Shown here piece by piece: positions 30,299-40,725 of a stretch of DNA of 64,000 bases. The translations under genes and the position numbers were made by a program. The first letter of the stretch is position 1; each line of letters starts with the position of its first letter. The notes under the pieces are model-generated. The model made no database searches and had not been told where the DNA came from. It worked only from the letters and a program-made list of their open reading frames with translations. The stretch comes from Alphaproteobacteria bacterium (lineage in GTDB: Bacteria > Pseudomonadota > Alphaproteobacteria > UBA6615): the NCBI GenBank assembly GCA_009694135.1, contig SHVS01000005.1, forward strand, positions 1 to 64,000, in the 5' to 3' direction.

Positions 30299-31327
30299 TC
30301 AGGCAGCGCGGGCGAGCAGCTGATAGAGCCGCGCGGCGCTGTCTTCGGCCGGCAGCGCGCCCGCCGTCCGCGCCGGAACCAGGGCGCGTGCGCGCTCCAG
30401 CCGGCGCACAGCCGCGGGCGTGAGCGACGGCACGACCTCGGCGATGGTTTCCATCTCTGCCATCTCGCCGCTGCAATGCAGGGCGGCGTCACAGCCGGCG
30501 CTCAGTGAGGCGACGGCGCGTTCGGCGGCCGTGCCGGACAGAGCCTTCATCGTGATATCGTCGCTCACCAGGAACCCCGCAAAACCAATCACGCCGCGGA
30601 TGACCCGCTCGATCACGATCTTCGATGTGGTCCCGGGCGCGGAAGGATCAAGCACCGGATAGACGATATGCGCGGTCATGCCCCAGGGCATGCCGGCGGC
30701 GGCGATGAACGGCGCATAGTCGGCGCGCAGCAGCTCGGCCTCGGTGGCCGCGACGCGCGGAAGCTCCATGTGGCTATCGACCCCGGCCCGCCCGTGCCCC
30801 GGCATATGCTTGATGACCGGCATCACGCCGCCCGCCAAGAGCCCGGCGCAGGCGGCAAGGCCAAGCTCGGTCACGATCATCGGATCGTCGGAGAAGGCGC
30901 GGTCGCCGATCGCCGCTGTCATGCCCGCCTGCGCCACGTCAAGAACCGGCGCGCAATTCACATCGATGCCAAGCGGCGCCAGATCTGCCGCAATCAAGCG
31001 ATAATGCAGATAGGTCGCCTCGACCCCCGCCGCGCGATCCCGGCGGGCGATGGCCCCCAGCGCCGCGCCCGAGGGACCGATGCGCCAATGCGGCGGCTTG
31101 AGCCGCGCGACCCGCCCGCCCTCCTGATCGATCAGGACCGGAGCATCGGCGCGGCCGACGCAGGCGCGCAGCGCATCGACCAGCGCCCGCGTCTGTTCCG
31201 GTGTCTCGCAATTGCGCTTATAGAGGCTAAACCCAAGCGGCTTGCTGCGCGTGAAGAAAGCGCTCTCGGCCGGCGACAGAGTCGTGCCGGCGCAGCCGAA
31301 AATAACGGCCAATGGCCGGGACATCAC
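30299..31327 (-). CDS. nagZ: beta-N-acetylhexosaminidase NagZ
   Basis: A cytoplasmic glycoside hydrolase family 3 enzyme that removes GlcNAc from anhydro-muropeptides in cell-wall recycling; its product can induce AmpC-type beta-lactamases. It has 342 residues. Conserved parts are LIDQEGGRVARLKPP, KHMPGHGRAGVDSHMELPRV (the His/Asp loop) and LVSDDITMKAL, which has the nucleophilic Asp. Its start overlaps the SPOR-gene stop (4 nt). Confidence 0.94.
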   Translation of the reverse strand: MMSRPLAVIFGCAGTTLSPAESAFFTRSKPLGFSLYKRNCETPEQTRALVDALRACVGRADAPVLIDQEGGRVARLKPPHWRIGPSGAALGAIARRDRAAGVEATYLHYRLIAADLAPLGIDVNCAPVLDVAQAGMTAAIGDRAFSDDPMIVTELGLAACAGLLAGGVMPVIKHMPGHGRAGVDSHMELPRVAATEAELLRADYAPFIAAAGMPWGMTAHIVYPVLDPSAPGTTSKIVIERVIRGVIGFAGFLVSDDITMKALSGTAAERAVASLSAGCDAALHCSGEMAEMETIAEVVPSLTPAAVRRLERARALVPARTAGALPAEDSAARLYQLLARAA

Positions 31328-32157
31328 GGGGCGAGGACGAGGCAGGTCGATTTACGTGCGCGCAGCGCTCCGCACAACGTGTCGGCCGCGTCACGGCTGG
31401 CGAGCGGCCCAACCTGAACGCGCCAGACGACCCGCTTGTCGGGCAGCGTCGCCGGCGTGACCGTCCCTTCAAGCCCCGACAGCAAATCAGCGTAACTCGT
31501 GCGCGCCTTGGTCCAGGCTTGGCGCGCAGCCTCCTCGGTTTGCAACAAGACCAGCTGCACGCTAAAGGCGCCAGGGCGTGTGGGTACTTGCGCAATTTGC
31601 CGCGGCGGAGCCGCCGGCGGCGAGGCCTCAGTCACCGCCGGCAGTGCGGCTGTTGGCTTCGGACTGACGGTCGAGGGCGCGGGCCCGGCCGCCGGTTCAT
31701 CCTTGAGGATCCCCTCGATCAGCTTATCCAGCGCCGGGCTGGACCGGGGAGCCGTATTCGGGACAGCGGGCGGAGTTTCGGCCGGAATCCGCGCAAGTGG
31801 TGATGGCGGCGCGGCCAGTTGCGTCTCCACCGGGCCCGGCAGCGGCGGCGCGGGCCGGGCAAGCGGCGTCTCGGGCGGCGGCAGCACGCGCTCAACCTGC
31901 CCCGGGGCCGCCGGCCGTTGAAGTTTATAAATTTCACGCTCGAGCGCTTGCGGCGGCAATCCCACAGGCGTTACCGGTTTGACCTTGATCAGCGTCGCAT
32001 CGGCGTTCAACAGCGGCGCGCCATTATCCTGGTTGCCCACGGAGTAGGCGTACCAAAGAACGCCGCCAAATCCCGCGAGCGCCACACTGACCGCGCCCAC
32101 GACCAGCAGCCATCCCCGGTCGCCAAAACGTCGCCCCGTCTTCTCGGCCGCGCTCAT
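31324..32157 (-). CDS. SPOR-domain cell-division/envelope protein
   Basis: A 277-residue type II membrane protein: cytoplasmic N-terminus, membrane helix [23 protein letters not shown], a Pro/Ala-rich periplasmic linker (about 70-185) and a C-terminal SPOR domain ([18 protein letters not shown] to CLVLAP), which binds septal glycan strands lacking peptide stems. It is coupled to argS (4-nt overlap) and nagZ. It probably localises to the septum, as for FtsN/DamX-type proteins. Confidence 0.9.
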   Translation of the reverse strand: MSAAEKTGRRFGDRGWLLVVGAVSVALAGFGGVLWYAYSVGNQDNGAPLLNADATLIKVKPVTPVGLPPQALEREIYKLQRPAAPGQVERVLPPPETPLARPAPPLPGPVETQLAAPPSPLARIPAETPPAVPNTAPRSSPALDKLIEGILKDEPAAGPAPSTVSPKPTAALPAVTEASPPAAPPRQIAQVPTRPGAFSVQLVLLQTEEAARQAWTKARTSYADLLSGLEGTVTPATLPDKRVVWRVQVGPLASRDAADTLCGALRARKSTCLVLAP

Positions 32158-33935
32158 TCGCGCATCTCCTCCACCGGAGCCACTCCCATTATGCTTAGCC
32201 CTGCAGCGACGATGCTCGCAACTCCTTCAACCAACGCCAGACGCGCCATGGTCAACGGCCGGTCGCTTTCTATCAAAAAACGAAGCTGCGCCTCATCTTT
32301 TCCGCGTGTCCACAATCCGTGAAACGCCGCCGCGACTTCCGACAAATAGAAAGCGATCCGATGCGGTTCATGCGCCAAGGCCGCCGACTCGACGACTCGC
32401 GGCCACTGCGCGAGCACCTGAATGAGCCCGATCTCGGCCCGATCTTCAAGACGCGCGAGCGGTGACGAGGCCAAGGCCGCGCCGTCCAGCGCGGCGTCGG
32501 GATAGAGCTCGTGCGCGTGGCGCAGCACCGATCGGCAGCGGGCATGCGCGTATTGGACATAGAAGACCGGGTTGTCGCGGCTCTGCTCGCGCGCTTTGAC
32601 CAAATCGAAATCCAGCGACGCATCGTTGCGCCTTGTGAGCATGATGAAGCGGACCACATCCTTGCCGACCGCCTCGATCAAGTCGCGCAGCGTGACGAAG
32701 GTGCCGGCGCGCTTCGACATCTTTGCCGGCTGGCCATTCTCCAACAGCTTGACCAATTGGCAGATCTTGACGTCGAGCGCGGCGGCATCCTCGGTCAGAG
32801 CCTTGACCCCAGCCTGCATGCGCTTGATATAGCCGCCGTGGTCGGCGCCCCACACGTCGATCATGACCTGGAAACCGCGCCGCCATTTGTCGAAGTGATA
32901 GGCCAGGTCGGTCGCGAAATAGGTCCATGACCCGTCTGATTTTTTCAACGGCCGATCGACCTCGTCGCCGAACTGCGTCGCGCGGAACAAGGTCTGTGGG
33001 CGCGGCTCCCAATCGTCCGGCTTCTTGCCCTTGGGCGGTTCGAGCACGCCGGTGTAGATCAGCCCGCGCGATTCAAGAACCTTGACCGCGGCATCGACCG
33101 CGCCGGCATCGACCAGCGCGCGTTCCGAGCTGAAGATGTCATGCCTGACGCCAAGCGCGGCCAAATCCTCGCGAATGAGCGCCATCATCGCCGCGATAGC
33201 CTGGTCGCGCACGATCGGCAGCCAGACCGCTTCGTTTTTGCCGGCGAGGTCGCGACCATGGTGCGCGGCGAGCGCGGCGCCGAGCGGCACAAGGTATTCG
33301 CCGCGATAGGCCCAATCGCGCCCGGGAACCAATCGCGCGAACGCGGCCTCGTCCATGCTCGTGCCAAGCGCCTCCAGGTAGCGGGCATAAGCGGACACAG
33401 CGAGCGCATCGACCTGCGCGCCAGCATCGTTGATATAGTACTCGCGGGTCACGCGATAGCCGGCGAAGGCGAGCAGATTGGCCAGCGCGTCGCCGACCAC
33501 CGTGCCGCGCGCATGCCCGACATGCAGCGGGCCGGTCGGATTGGCCGAGACATACTCGACATTGACCGCCTGCCCATGGCCGATAGCGGCCTTGCCGTAT
33601 TCCCGCCCGGCCCGCAGTAGCGTCGCAAGTTCGGCGCGCCAAACCTCGGGCGCTAGCCGCAAGTTGATGAAACCCGGTCCGGCGACCGTGACTTCCGTAA
33701 CGTCGGGAATCATTCGCAGACGCTCGGCCAACAGATCGGCGATGGCACGCGGCGGCTTGCCGGCCGGCTTGGCCAGCACCATGGCGGCGTTGGTGGACAG
33801 ATCGCCATGCGCCGCCTCGCGCGGTGGATCGACCGACAGGGCGGACAGGTCGAGACCAGCGGGCAGCGCTCCGGCCTTAGCCAGAGCCTCGATTTCGGCC
33901 CGCGTGATGGCTTCAAATCGTCTAAAAATATTCAT
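32154..33935 (-). CDS. argS: arginyl-tRNA synthetase
   Basis: Class I synthetase for tRNA-Arg. It has 593 residues. The HIGH motif is HVGH in [20 protein letters not shown] and the KMSK loop is KMSKRAGTF. An N-terminal Add1-like domain and the C-terminal anticodon-binding domain ([16 protein letters not shown] onward) are complete. It leads the argS-SPOR-nagZ-M50-scpAB unit and is divergent from erpA. The dgt gene often found between erpA and argS is absent. Confidence 0.97.
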   Translation of the reverse strand: MNIFRRFEAITRAEIEALAKAGALPAGLDLSALSVDPPREAAHGDLSTNAAMVLAKPAGKPPRAIADLLAERLRMIPDVTEVTVAGPGFINLRLAPEVWRAELATLLRAGREYGKAAIGHGQAVNVEYVSANPTGPLHVGHARGTVVGDALANLLAFAGYRVTREYYINDAGAQVDALAVSAYARYLEALGTSMDEAAFARLVPGRDWAYRGEYLVPLGAALAAHHGRDLAGKNEAVWLPIVRDQAIAAMMALIREDLAALGVRHDIFSSERALVDAGAVDAAVKVLESRGLIYTGVLEPPKGKKPDDWEPRPQTLFRATQFGDEVDRPLKKSDGSWTYFATDLAYHFDKWRRGFQVMIDVWGADHGGYIKRMQAGVKALTEDAAALDVKICQLVKLLENGQPAKMSKRAGTFVTLRDLIEAVGKDVVRFIMLTRRNDASLDFDLVKAREQSRDNPVFYVQYAHARCRSVLRHAHELYPDAALDGAALASSPLARLEDRAEIGLIQVLAQWPRVVESAALAHEPHRIAFYLSEVAAAFHGLWTRGKDEAQLRFLIESDRPLTMARLALVEGVASIVAAGLSIMGVAPVEEMRE

Positions 33936-33984
33936 AATCTTATACCATCATACATAGCTGCGGCCTTGCGGAATTGGCCGTCAA

Positions 33985-34012
33985 TTGACTTGGTACGCTT
34001 CGAGCCTACATA
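33985..34012 (+). promoter_or_regulatory. candidate sigma70-type promoter for erpA
   Basis: TTGACT at 33985-33990 and TACATA at 34007-34012 with a 16-nt spacer, 51 nt upstream of the erpA start, in the AT-rich argS/erpA divergent gap. A small GGGCG/CGCCC inverted repeat (34021-34040) lies in the leader. It is a consensus match only. Confidence 0.4.
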
Positions 34013-34063
34013 TAAACCGTGGGCGGGCCGAATCGCCCGCACCTTTAGCTTTACGGGTTACGG

Positions 34064-34447
34064 ATGACGCAGCCGAGCGCCCTTGCCAATACGCCCACGC
34101 CAGCTCCGGTGCCGCGTACGCTCGCCATAACCGAGCGGGCGGCGCGCCGGATTGCCGCGCTCACCGTCGATGAACGGGCGAAAGGCCAGGATCCGCTGTT
34201 CCGCGTGCATATCGATGGCGGCGGCTGTTCCGGCTTCCAATATGGCTTCGTGCTCGACACGGCTGTCAATGGCGACGACACGGTATTCAACCGCGACGGC
34301 GTGCGCGTGGTGGTGGACGCAAGCTCGCTCGACCTGCTCGCCGGCTCGGAATTGGACTGGGTTGAAACCCTGGCCGGGGCTTCGTTCCAAATCACCAACC
34401 CGAATGCGGCGTCCTCCTGCGGCTGCGGGTCATCCTTCGCCGTCTGA
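34064..34447 (+). CDS. erpA: iron-sulfur cluster insertion protein ErpA
   Basis: An A-type carrier that delivers Fe-S clusters to apoproteins. It has 127 residues. The three cluster cysteines are in GGGCSGFQYGF and SSCGCGSSF. The N-terminal Pro-rich extension (about 20 residues) is longer than in E. coli. It is 58 nt upstream of xth on the same strand; erpA-xth is a common alphaproteobacterial pair. Confidence 0.94.
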   Translation: MTQPSALANTPTPAPVPRTLAITERAARRIAALTVDERAKGQDPLFRVHIDGGGCSGFQYGFVLDTAVNGDDTVFNRDGVRVVVDASSLDLLAGSELDWVETLAGASFQITNPNAASSCGCGSSFAV

Positions 34448-34504
34448 TTGCCGGCCGCCCTCTCCAGCCTCATGCTGAGCCAGTCGAAGCATGGGGCTGA
34501 CCCG

Positions 34505-35293
34505 ATGAAAATCGCCACCTGGAACGTCAATTCGATCAAGGCGCGGCTGCCCAATGTGCTGGCGTGGCTGGATGCGGCCAAGCCCGATGTCCTGCTGATG
34601 CAGGAAATCAAGACTGTCGCCGACGGCTTCCCCACCATGGAATTCGAATCGCGCGGCTACAATCTCGCGATCCATGGACAGAAGACCTATAACGGCGTCG
34701 CGATCGCCTCCATATTCCGGCTCGACGATGTGCGGCGCGGCCTGCCCGGGTACGAGGATCCGCAGGCGCGCTTCATCGAGGCCTGGATCGATGCCGGCGA
34801 CCGTGGATGCCGCGTCGCCTCGATCTATCTGCCCAATGGCAATCCGCTCGGCACCGAGAAATTCGTCTACAAGCTCGACTGGATGGAGCGGCTGATCGCG
34901 CATGCGCGCAAGCTGCTGAAGGATGAGGAAGCCGTGGTGCTAGGCGGCGACTATAACGTGATCCCTGAAGACCGCGATTGCCACGATCCCAAAGCCTGGG
35001 CGGGCGATGCGCTCTTCCAGCCGGAAAGCCGCGCGGCATTCCGCAAACTTCTGCATCTTGGCTATACCGAGGCGTTTCGCGCCCTGCATGACGAGCCGCT
35101 CGCCTACAGCTTCTGGAATTACCAGGCGCGCGCCTTCGAGCGCGATGCCGGCATCCGCATCGACCATCTGCTGCTCTCGCCGCAAGCCGCCGACCGGCTC
35201 ACCGCTTGCCAGATCGACAAGGCGCCGCGCGCTGAGGAGCACGCTTCCGACCATGTGCCGGTGTGGTGCTCCCTCGCCGCGCCCGAGCGTTAG
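34505..35293 (+). CDS. xth: exodeoxyribonuclease III
   Basis: AP endonuclease / 3'-exonuclease of base-excision repair. It has 262 residues from ATG 34505 (MKIATWNVNSIKARL); the longer frame upstream adds unconserved residues. Catalytic blocks: WNVNSIKARL, LLMQEIK, GDYNVIPEDRDCHDP, IRIDHLLLS and SDHVPVW. Its last 4 nt overlap the end of the convergent MAPEG gene. Confidence 0.95.
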   Translation: MKIATWNVNSIKARLPNVLAWLDAAKPDVLLMQEIKTVADGFPTMEFESRGYNLAIHGQKTYNGVAIASIFRLDDVRRGLPGYEDPQARFIEAWIDAGDRGCRVASIYLPNGNPLGTEKFVYKLDWMERLIAHARKLLKDEEAVVLGGDYNVIPEDRDCHDPKAWAGDALFQPESRAAFRKLLHLGYTEAFRALHDEPLAYSFWNYQARAFERDAGIRIDHLLLSPQAADRLTACQIDKAPRAEEHASDHVPVWCSLAAPER

Positions 35294-35679
35294 GCCAGTC
35301 CGATCAGGATCAGCAGGGTGCCAAGGGTTGCGAAGCCCCAAGCGGTGGAGCGGAACATCTGCTTGCCTAAGGCGTAAAACGGCACATAGGCGACGCGCCC
35401 CCAGAAATAGAGATGCGCGCCAATCAGCGTGAGCCAGCCGTGCCTGTCGGCCACCTGGGCCATCAATACGGCCGCCGCGAAGAGCGGAAAGGTTTCGCTG
35501 TAATTCTTGAATGCGCGCTCCAGCCGCCCGGCGACTCCGGTCAAGGGCGGGACAGCTTCGTCGCGCGAACTCTTATACCACTCGGTCGATCGCTGCGCCT
35601 TTTGCGCCCGCGAAACGAGACTGATCTGCACGAGGCCGAGCACGACGCTCGCCGCCAAAAGCCACAATTCCTGGTTCAT
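35290..35679 (-). CDS. MAPEG-family membrane protein
   Basis: A 129-residue four-helix membrane protein of the MAPEG superfamily (eicosanoid/glutathione metabolism fold): RLERAFKNYSETFPLFAAAVL carries the family ERAFxNxxE pattern, followed by GAHLYFWGRVAYVPFYALG. Bacterial members are usually of unknown substrate. It lies 21 nt downstream of ilvD. Confidence 0.88.
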   Translation of the reverse strand: MNQELWLLAASVVLGLVQISLVSRAQKAQRSTEWYKSSRDEAVPPLTGVAGRLERAFKNYSETFPLFAAAVLMAQVADRHGWLTLIGAHLYFWGRVAYVPFYALGKQMFRSTAWGFATLGTLLILIGLA

Positions 35680-35700
35680 TCTGCCAGACTGTTTGCGGGG

Positions 35701-37425
35701 CTAAATGTCCGCATAAAGATGTGTCTCCGACTTCGCGCCCGGATGCGTGACCGCTCCCAGATGCGCCGGGCCGACCGTCTGCGCATATTTCCACAGCGTG
35801 CCCGAATTGAAGTCATGCGCGCGCGCCTTCCAGGCTCGTCTGCGCTTGGCTAGTTCGGTCTTGGACAACTCGACTTCGAGCGTCCCCTTGGCGGCATCGA
35901 TGGCGATGATATCGCCGTCTTGCAGCAGAGCGATCGGCCCACCAACGGCCGCTTCCGGCCCGATATGGCCGATGCAGAAGCCCCGCGTCCCGCCCGAAAA
36001 ACGCCCGTCGGTAATCAGCGCCACCGTGTCGCCAACGCCCTGCCCGTAAAGGGCCGCGGTGGTGGACAGCATCTCGCGCATTCCCGGCCCGCCGCGCGGC
36101 CCCTCGTAGCGAATGACGATCACATCGCCCTTTTTGTATTTACGCTTCATGACCGCATCGAGTGCATCTTCCTCGCGGTCGAACACGCGCGCCGGGCCAC
36201 GGAATTGCAGCGTCTTCATCCCGGCGACCTTGACGATGGCGCCGTCCGGCGCGAGCGAGCCTTTAAGGCCCACGACGCCGCCCGTGGGCGAGAGCGCCTT
36301 CGAAACCGGATAGACCACGTCCTGGTCCTTGGGCAGGCGTATGTGCTTGTGGTTCTCGGCGATCGTCTTGCCGGTCACGGTCATGCACTCGCCGTGGATG
36401 AACCCGCCATCGAGCAGCGCCTTGATCAGTATAGGCACCCCGCCGACGTCATACAGGTCCTTGGCGACATATTTCCCGCCCGGTTTCAGATCGGCGATAT
36501 AGGGCGTGCGGCGGAAAATGCGCGCCACGTCGTCAAGGGTGAAGGAAATCCCGGCCTCATGCGCGATCGCCGGCAGATGCAGCGCGGCATTGGTCGAGCC
36601 GCCCGAGGCGGCCACCACAGTCGCGGCATTTTCCAGCGCCTTCAGCGTCACGATATCGCGTGGGCGGATGTGCTTGGCGATCAGATTCATGACCGCACGG
36701 CCAGATGCCTGGCCGAACACATCGCGGCTTTCATAGGGCGCGGGCGGCATCGCCGAGCCGGGCAGCGCGAGCCCCATGGCTTCCGACACGCAGGCCATGG
36801 TGTTGGCGGTATATTGCCCGCCGCATGACCCGGCCGAGGGACAGGCGGCGCATTCAAGCTCATGCAGATCGGCGTCGCTCATCTTGCCGGCGGCATTGGC
36901 CCCGACGCCCTCGAACACATCGACGATGGTCACGTCCTTGCCGTGGAACTTACCCGGCAGGATCGAGCCGCCATAGAGGAACACCGATGGCACATTCAGC
37001 CGCAGCATGGCCATCATCAGACCCGGCAGCGACTTGTCGCAGCCGGCCAGTCCGACCAGCCCGTCATAGCAATGGCCGCGCACGGTCAGCTCGACCGAAT
37101 CCGCGATCACCTCACGGCTGACCAGCGAGGATTTCATCCCGGCATGGCCCATGGCGATACCGTCCGTGACCGTGATGGTGGTGAACTCGCGCGGCGTACC
37201 ACCAGCCGCCTTCACGCCATGCTTCACCACCTGCGCTTGGCGGGCGAGCGAGATGTTGCACGGCGCGGCCTCGTTCCAGGTGGTGACCACACCGATGAAG
37301 GGCTGGGCGATATCAGCCTCCGACATGCCCATGGCGTAGTAATAGGCGCGGTGCGGCGCGCTTTTGGCGCCCACGGAGACATGGCGGCTGGGCAGTTTCG
37401 ACTTGTCGAATTTCTTCTCGGCCAT
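35701..37425 (-). CDS. ilvD: dihydroxy-acid dehydratase
   Basis: Fe-S dehydratase of valine/isoleucine synthesis that converts 2,3-dihydroxy-acids to 2-keto acids. It has 574 residues. Cluster cysteines are in [25 protein letters not shown] and [20 protein letters not shown]-terminal [22 protein letters not shown] is conserved. Sugar-acid dehydratases are close relatives, but the sequence pattern ([18 protein letters not shown]) fits the amino-acid enzyme. It is a single gene; a 102-nt gap with no obvious promoter separates it from cdd. Confidence 0.94.
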   Translation of the reverse strand: MAEKKFDKSKLPSRHVSVGAKSAPHRAYYYAMGMSEADIAQPFIGVVTTWNEAAPCNISLARQAQVVKHGVKAAGGTPREFTTITVTDGIAMGHAGMKSSLVSREVIADSVELTVRGHCYDGLVGLAGCDKSLPGLMMAMLRLNVPSVFLYGGSILPGKFHGKDVTIVDVFEGVGANAAGKMSDADLHELECAACPSAGSCGGQYTANTMACVSEAMGLALPGSAMPPAPYESRDVFGQASGRAVMNLIAKHIRPRDIVTLKALENAATVVAASGGSTNAALHLPAIAHEAGISFTLDDVARIFRRTPYIADLKPGGKYVAKDLYDVGGVPILIKALLDGGFIHGECMTVTGKTIAENHKHIRLPKDQDVVYPVSKALSPTGGVVGLKGSLAPDGAIVKVAGMKTLQFRGPARVFDREEDALDAVMKRKYKKGDVIVIRYEGPRGGPGMREMLSTTAALYGQGVGDTVALITDGRFSGGTRGFCIGHIGPEAAVGGPIALLQDGDIIAIDAAKGTLEVELSKTELAKRRRAWKARAHDFNSGTLWKYAQTVGPAHLGAVTHPGAKSETHLYADI

Positions 37426-37527
37426 CGGGTCCTCGGCGGACTGGGGTTATTGCCGCCTGACCCTATAGTCCGGCCCCGATTTTGCCCAGTCCGACGGACG
37501 CATGGGCCTATGAGGCTGATCGTCCGG

Positions 37528-37953
37528 CTAAGGCCGGCGCACGTATTTATACGGTAGGAGATCCTTGATCGGCACGCGCGAGAGGTGGCCGTCGCGGTCG
37601 AGGATGACCGAACAATCGGGCGCGAAATCAGCCAGAAGTTCGCGGCAGTTGCCGCAGGGCGAGACGACATGGATCACCTGGTTCTTCTCGCGCGGGCGCG
37701 GATGGCGGACCGAAACCACGGTCGTGATCTTCCCCGGGCCGGAGCCCAAGGCCGTGCCGATGGCTACCGCCTCGGCGCAGACGGACGCCCGCCCGACATA
37801 GGTGTCGATGTGCAAGCCGGTGTGGATCGTGCCGTCCTTGAGCCGGACCGCGGCGGCGATGTGATGCCGCCCTTCGGCATAGCGGTCGCGGATCAGCCCC
37901 TCGGCGGCCTTGATCAGTGCCCGGTCGGTGCGGGTGAGCGCGGGCTTGGCCAT
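37528..37953 (-). CDS. cdd: cytidine deaminase family protein
   Basis: A zinc hydrolase that deaminates cytidine/deoxycytidine in pyrimidine salvage. It has 141 residues. Zinc and catalytic residues are in VCAEAVAIGTAL (CAE) and SPCGNCREL (PCxxC). Its start overlaps the valS stop (TAATG), so it is coupled to valS. Blasticidin-S deaminase-like proteins share the pattern, so substrate specificity is inferred. Confidence 0.88.
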   Translation of the reverse strand: MAKPALTRTDRALIKAAEGLIRDRYAEGRHHIAAAVRLKDGTIHTGLHIDTYVGRASVCAEAVAIGTALGSGPGKITTVVSVRHPRPREKNQVIHVVSPCGNCRELLADFAPDCSVILDRDGHLSRVPIKDLLPYKYVRRP

Positions 37954-40634
37954 TACGCCGCCAGCCGTCCAAGCGCGGTTGTGAGCTTGCCCTTGGCATC
38001 GAGCGCATCGGCGCGGCGTTCGCGCTGCTCCTCGACCACCTCCGCCGGCGCGCGGGCCAGAAACTTCTCGTCGCCGAGCTTGGCGTCGATCTTAGCGACT
38101 TCGCCGTCGAGCCGGGCGATTTCTTTTTCCAGGCGGCGGCGTTCGGCGGCGATGTCGATCACGCCCTCGAGCGGCAACACCAGCGTCGCCTCGTCGAGCA
38201 CCAGCTGCGCCGCGCCTTTGGGCATGGCGCCGTCGAGCGCGATGTTAGCCAGCCGGGCGAGTGTCTTGATCTGATCGGCGTTGCGATCGAGCCGCGCGCG
38301 CGAGGCCGCATTGGCGTCGCGCACGACCAGGTCGATGCGCGCCCCGGCCGGTACATTCATTTCCGCCCGCACCGCGCGCACGGCGGAAACTAGCCGCACC
38401 ACCCAGATCATTTCGGCCGCAGACGCGGGATCGCGCAGCAGGGGATCGTCGGTCGGCCACGTCGAGAGCATCAACAGCTTGGTGCCGTCAGCGGGGCGGA
38501 ACTGCGCCCACAACTCCTCGGTCACGAAGGGCATGAACGGGTGCAACAGATGCAACACGCGCACCAAGACCCAGGCGACGGTCGCGCGCGCCTCGCTGCG
38601 CGCCGGACCATCCGGCCCTTGCAGCACCGGCTTGGCCAGTTCGAGATACCAATCGCAGAAGTTGCCCCAGACGAAGTGATAGAGCGCGAGCGCCGCGGAA
38701 TCGAATTTGAACGCCTCCAGGCTGGCATCAAGCTTGGCCCCGACCGTTGCCGCCTCGCTTATGATCCAGCGGTTGAGGATTGCGTTGGCGCGCTTCGGAT
38801 TGAAGCCTGCGTCATAGGCGCAGCCGTTCATTTCGGCGAAGCGGGCGGCGTTCCATAATTTCGTGGCGAAGTTGCGGAAGCCCTCGACCCGCGCGGTGGA
38901 CAGTTTTACATCGCGCCCCTGCGCCGCCATCGCCGCCAGGGTGAAGCGCAGCGCATCGGCGCCGTAGCGGTCGATCAGTTCCAAGGGATCCATCACATTG
39001 CCCTTGGATTTCGACATCTTCTGCCCCTGCTCGTCGCGGACCAAGGCATGGATGTAGACGGTGTGGAACGGCACCTCGTGTCTGAGATGCAGCCCCATCA
39101 TCATCATGCGCGCGACCCAGAAAAAGATAATGTCGAAGCCGGTGACCAGCACATCGGTCGGATAATGGCGGGCAAGCTCCGGCGTCTCGTCAGGCCAGCC
39201 AAGGGTCGAGAACGGCCAGAGCGCCGAGGAAAACCAGGTATCGAGCACATCTTCGTCGCGCTTGAGCGTGACGGCATTGCCGTAATGCGCGCGCGCCGCC
39301 GCCTGGGCCGCCGCTTCGGTTTCCTCGACGAAGACCTTGTCGTCCGGACCGTACCAGGCCGGGATCTGATGCCCCCACCACAGCTGGCGCGAAATGCACC
39401 ACGGCTGGATATTGCGCAGCCATTCGAAGTAGGTTTTCGACCACTGCGCCGGGACAAAACGCGTGCGACCGTCCTCGACCGCCTTGATCGCCGGCGCCGC
39501 TAGCGTGGCCGCGTCGGCATACCATTGCTCGGTCAGATAGGGCTCGACCGGAACGCCGCTGCGGTCACCGTAAGGCACCGAATGCGTAATATCCTCGATC
39601 TTCTCGACCAGCCCTTGCTCGGTCAGGTCGGCGAGCACGCGGTCGCGCGCGACGAAGCGTTCCAGCCCGCGATAGGCCGCGGGCGCGGCGTCGTTCACAT
39701 GCGCGGTGCGGTCGAAGATACCAATCGCCGGCAACTTATGGCGGCGGCCGACCTCGAAATCGTTGAAGTCATGCGCCGGCGTGATCTTGACCGCGCCGGA
39801 GCCTTTTTCCGGGTCGGCGTACTCGTCGCCGACAATGGGAATCTCTCGCCCGACCAGCGGAAGGACCGCATGTAGCCCGATCAGATGCTTTGTGCGCGGA
39901 TCTTCCGGATGCACCGCGATGCCGGTGTCACCCAGCATGGTTTCGGGACGCGTGGTCGCCACGGTCACGAATTCGCCCGGCCGCTCCTTGAGCGGATAGC
40001 GCAGGTACCAGAGCTTGCCCTTCACCTCGCGCGGCTGGACTTCGAGATCGGAAATTGCTGTTGCCAGCTTCGGGTCCCAATTGACCAGGCGCTGGTCCTT
40101 GTAGATCAGCCCTTCCTTGGCCAGGGCGACGAACACCTTGGTGACGGCGCGCGACAGCCCCTCGTCCATCGTGAACCGTTCGCGCCGCCAATCGCAGGAG
40201 GCGCCCAGGCGCTTGAGCTGTCCGACGATAGTGCCGCCGGACTCCTCCTTCCAGGCCCAGACCTTTTCGAGAAAGGCCTTCCGTCCGATGCGCGTGGAAT
40301 TGCCGCCATCCGCGCTGCCGCTACGGTCAAGTGTGATCCCCTTCACCGCCAATTGCCGCTCGACCACCATCTGCGTCGCGATGCCGGCATGATCGGTGCC
40401 CGGCTGCCATAGCACGTCCAAGCCTTGCATCCGCTTCCAGCGCACCAGCACGTCCTGCAAGGTGTTGTTGAGCGCATGGCCCATATGCAGGCTGCCGGTC
40501 ACATTCGGCGGCGGGATGACTATGGTATAGGGCTTGGCGCTTGGCCGCCGGCCGGATTCGAAGGCGCGGGCGTCTAGCCACGCCTGGGAATGGCGCGCCT
40601 CGACCGGCTTGGGCTCAAAAGTCTTATCGAGCAT
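37953..40634 (-). CDS. valS: valyl-tRNA synthetase
   Basis: Class I synthetase with editing domain. It has 893 residues. HIGH motif: NVTGSLHMGHALNNTLQD. Editing region: TTRPETMLGDTGIAVHP. KMSK loop: KMSKSKGNVMDP. The C-terminal coiled-coil arm (from about 825) has VIDIAAERRRLEKEIARLDGE. It is coupled to the downstream cdd by TAATG. The popZ-like gene is 91 nt downstream of its start, which is the usual alphaproteobacterial tolC-popZ-valS order. Confidence 0.97.
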   Translation of the reverse strand: MLDKTFEPKPVEARHSQAWLDARAFESGRRPSAKPYTIVIPPPNVTGSLHMGHALNNTLQDVLVRWKRMQGLDVLWQPGTDHAGIATQMVVERQLAVKGITLDRSGSADGGNSTRIGRKAFLEKVWAWKEESGGTIVGQLKRLGASCDWRRERFTMDEGLSRAVTKVFVALAKEGLIYKDQRLVNWDPKLATAISDLEVQPREVKGKLWYLRYPLKERPGEFVTVATTRPETMLGDTGIAVHPEDPRTKHLIGLHAVLPLVGREIPIVGDEYADPEKGSGAVKITPAHDFNDFEVGRRHKLPAIGIFDRTAHVNDAAPAAYRGLERFVARDRVLADLTEQGLVEKIEDITHSVPYGDRSGVPVEPYLTEQWYADAATLAAPAIKAVEDGRTRFVPAQWSKTYFEWLRNIQPWCISRQLWWGHQIPAWYGPDDKVFVEETEAAAQAAARAHYGNAVTLKRDEDVLDTWFSSALWPFSTLGWPDETPELARHYPTDVLVTGFDIIFFWVARMMMMGLHLRHEVPFHTVYIHALVRDEQGQKMSKSKGNVMDPLELIDRYGADALRFTLAAMAAQGRDVKLSTARVEGFRNFATKLWNAARFAEMNGCAYDAGFNPKRANAILNRWIISEAATVGAKLDASLEAFKFDSAALALYHFVWGNFCDWYLELAKPVLQGPDGPARSEARATVAWVLVRVLHLLHPFMPFVTEELWAQFRPADGTKLLMLSTWPTDDPLLRDPASAAEMIWVVRLVSAVRAVRAEMNVPAGARIDLVVRDANAASRARLDRNADQIKTLARLANIALDGAMPKGAAQLVLDEATLVLPLEGVIDIAAERRRLEKEIARLDGEVAKIDAKLGDEKFLARAPAEVVEEQRERRADALDAKGKLTTALGRLAA

Positions 40635-40725
40635 AGAGGAACTCCCGCTCCGGCGGCGGAACCGTCACACCGAGCAGGAGTGTTTAGCGCCCGAAGCTCA
40701 CGCGGCCAAGCGCGGCCTTGCGCAA

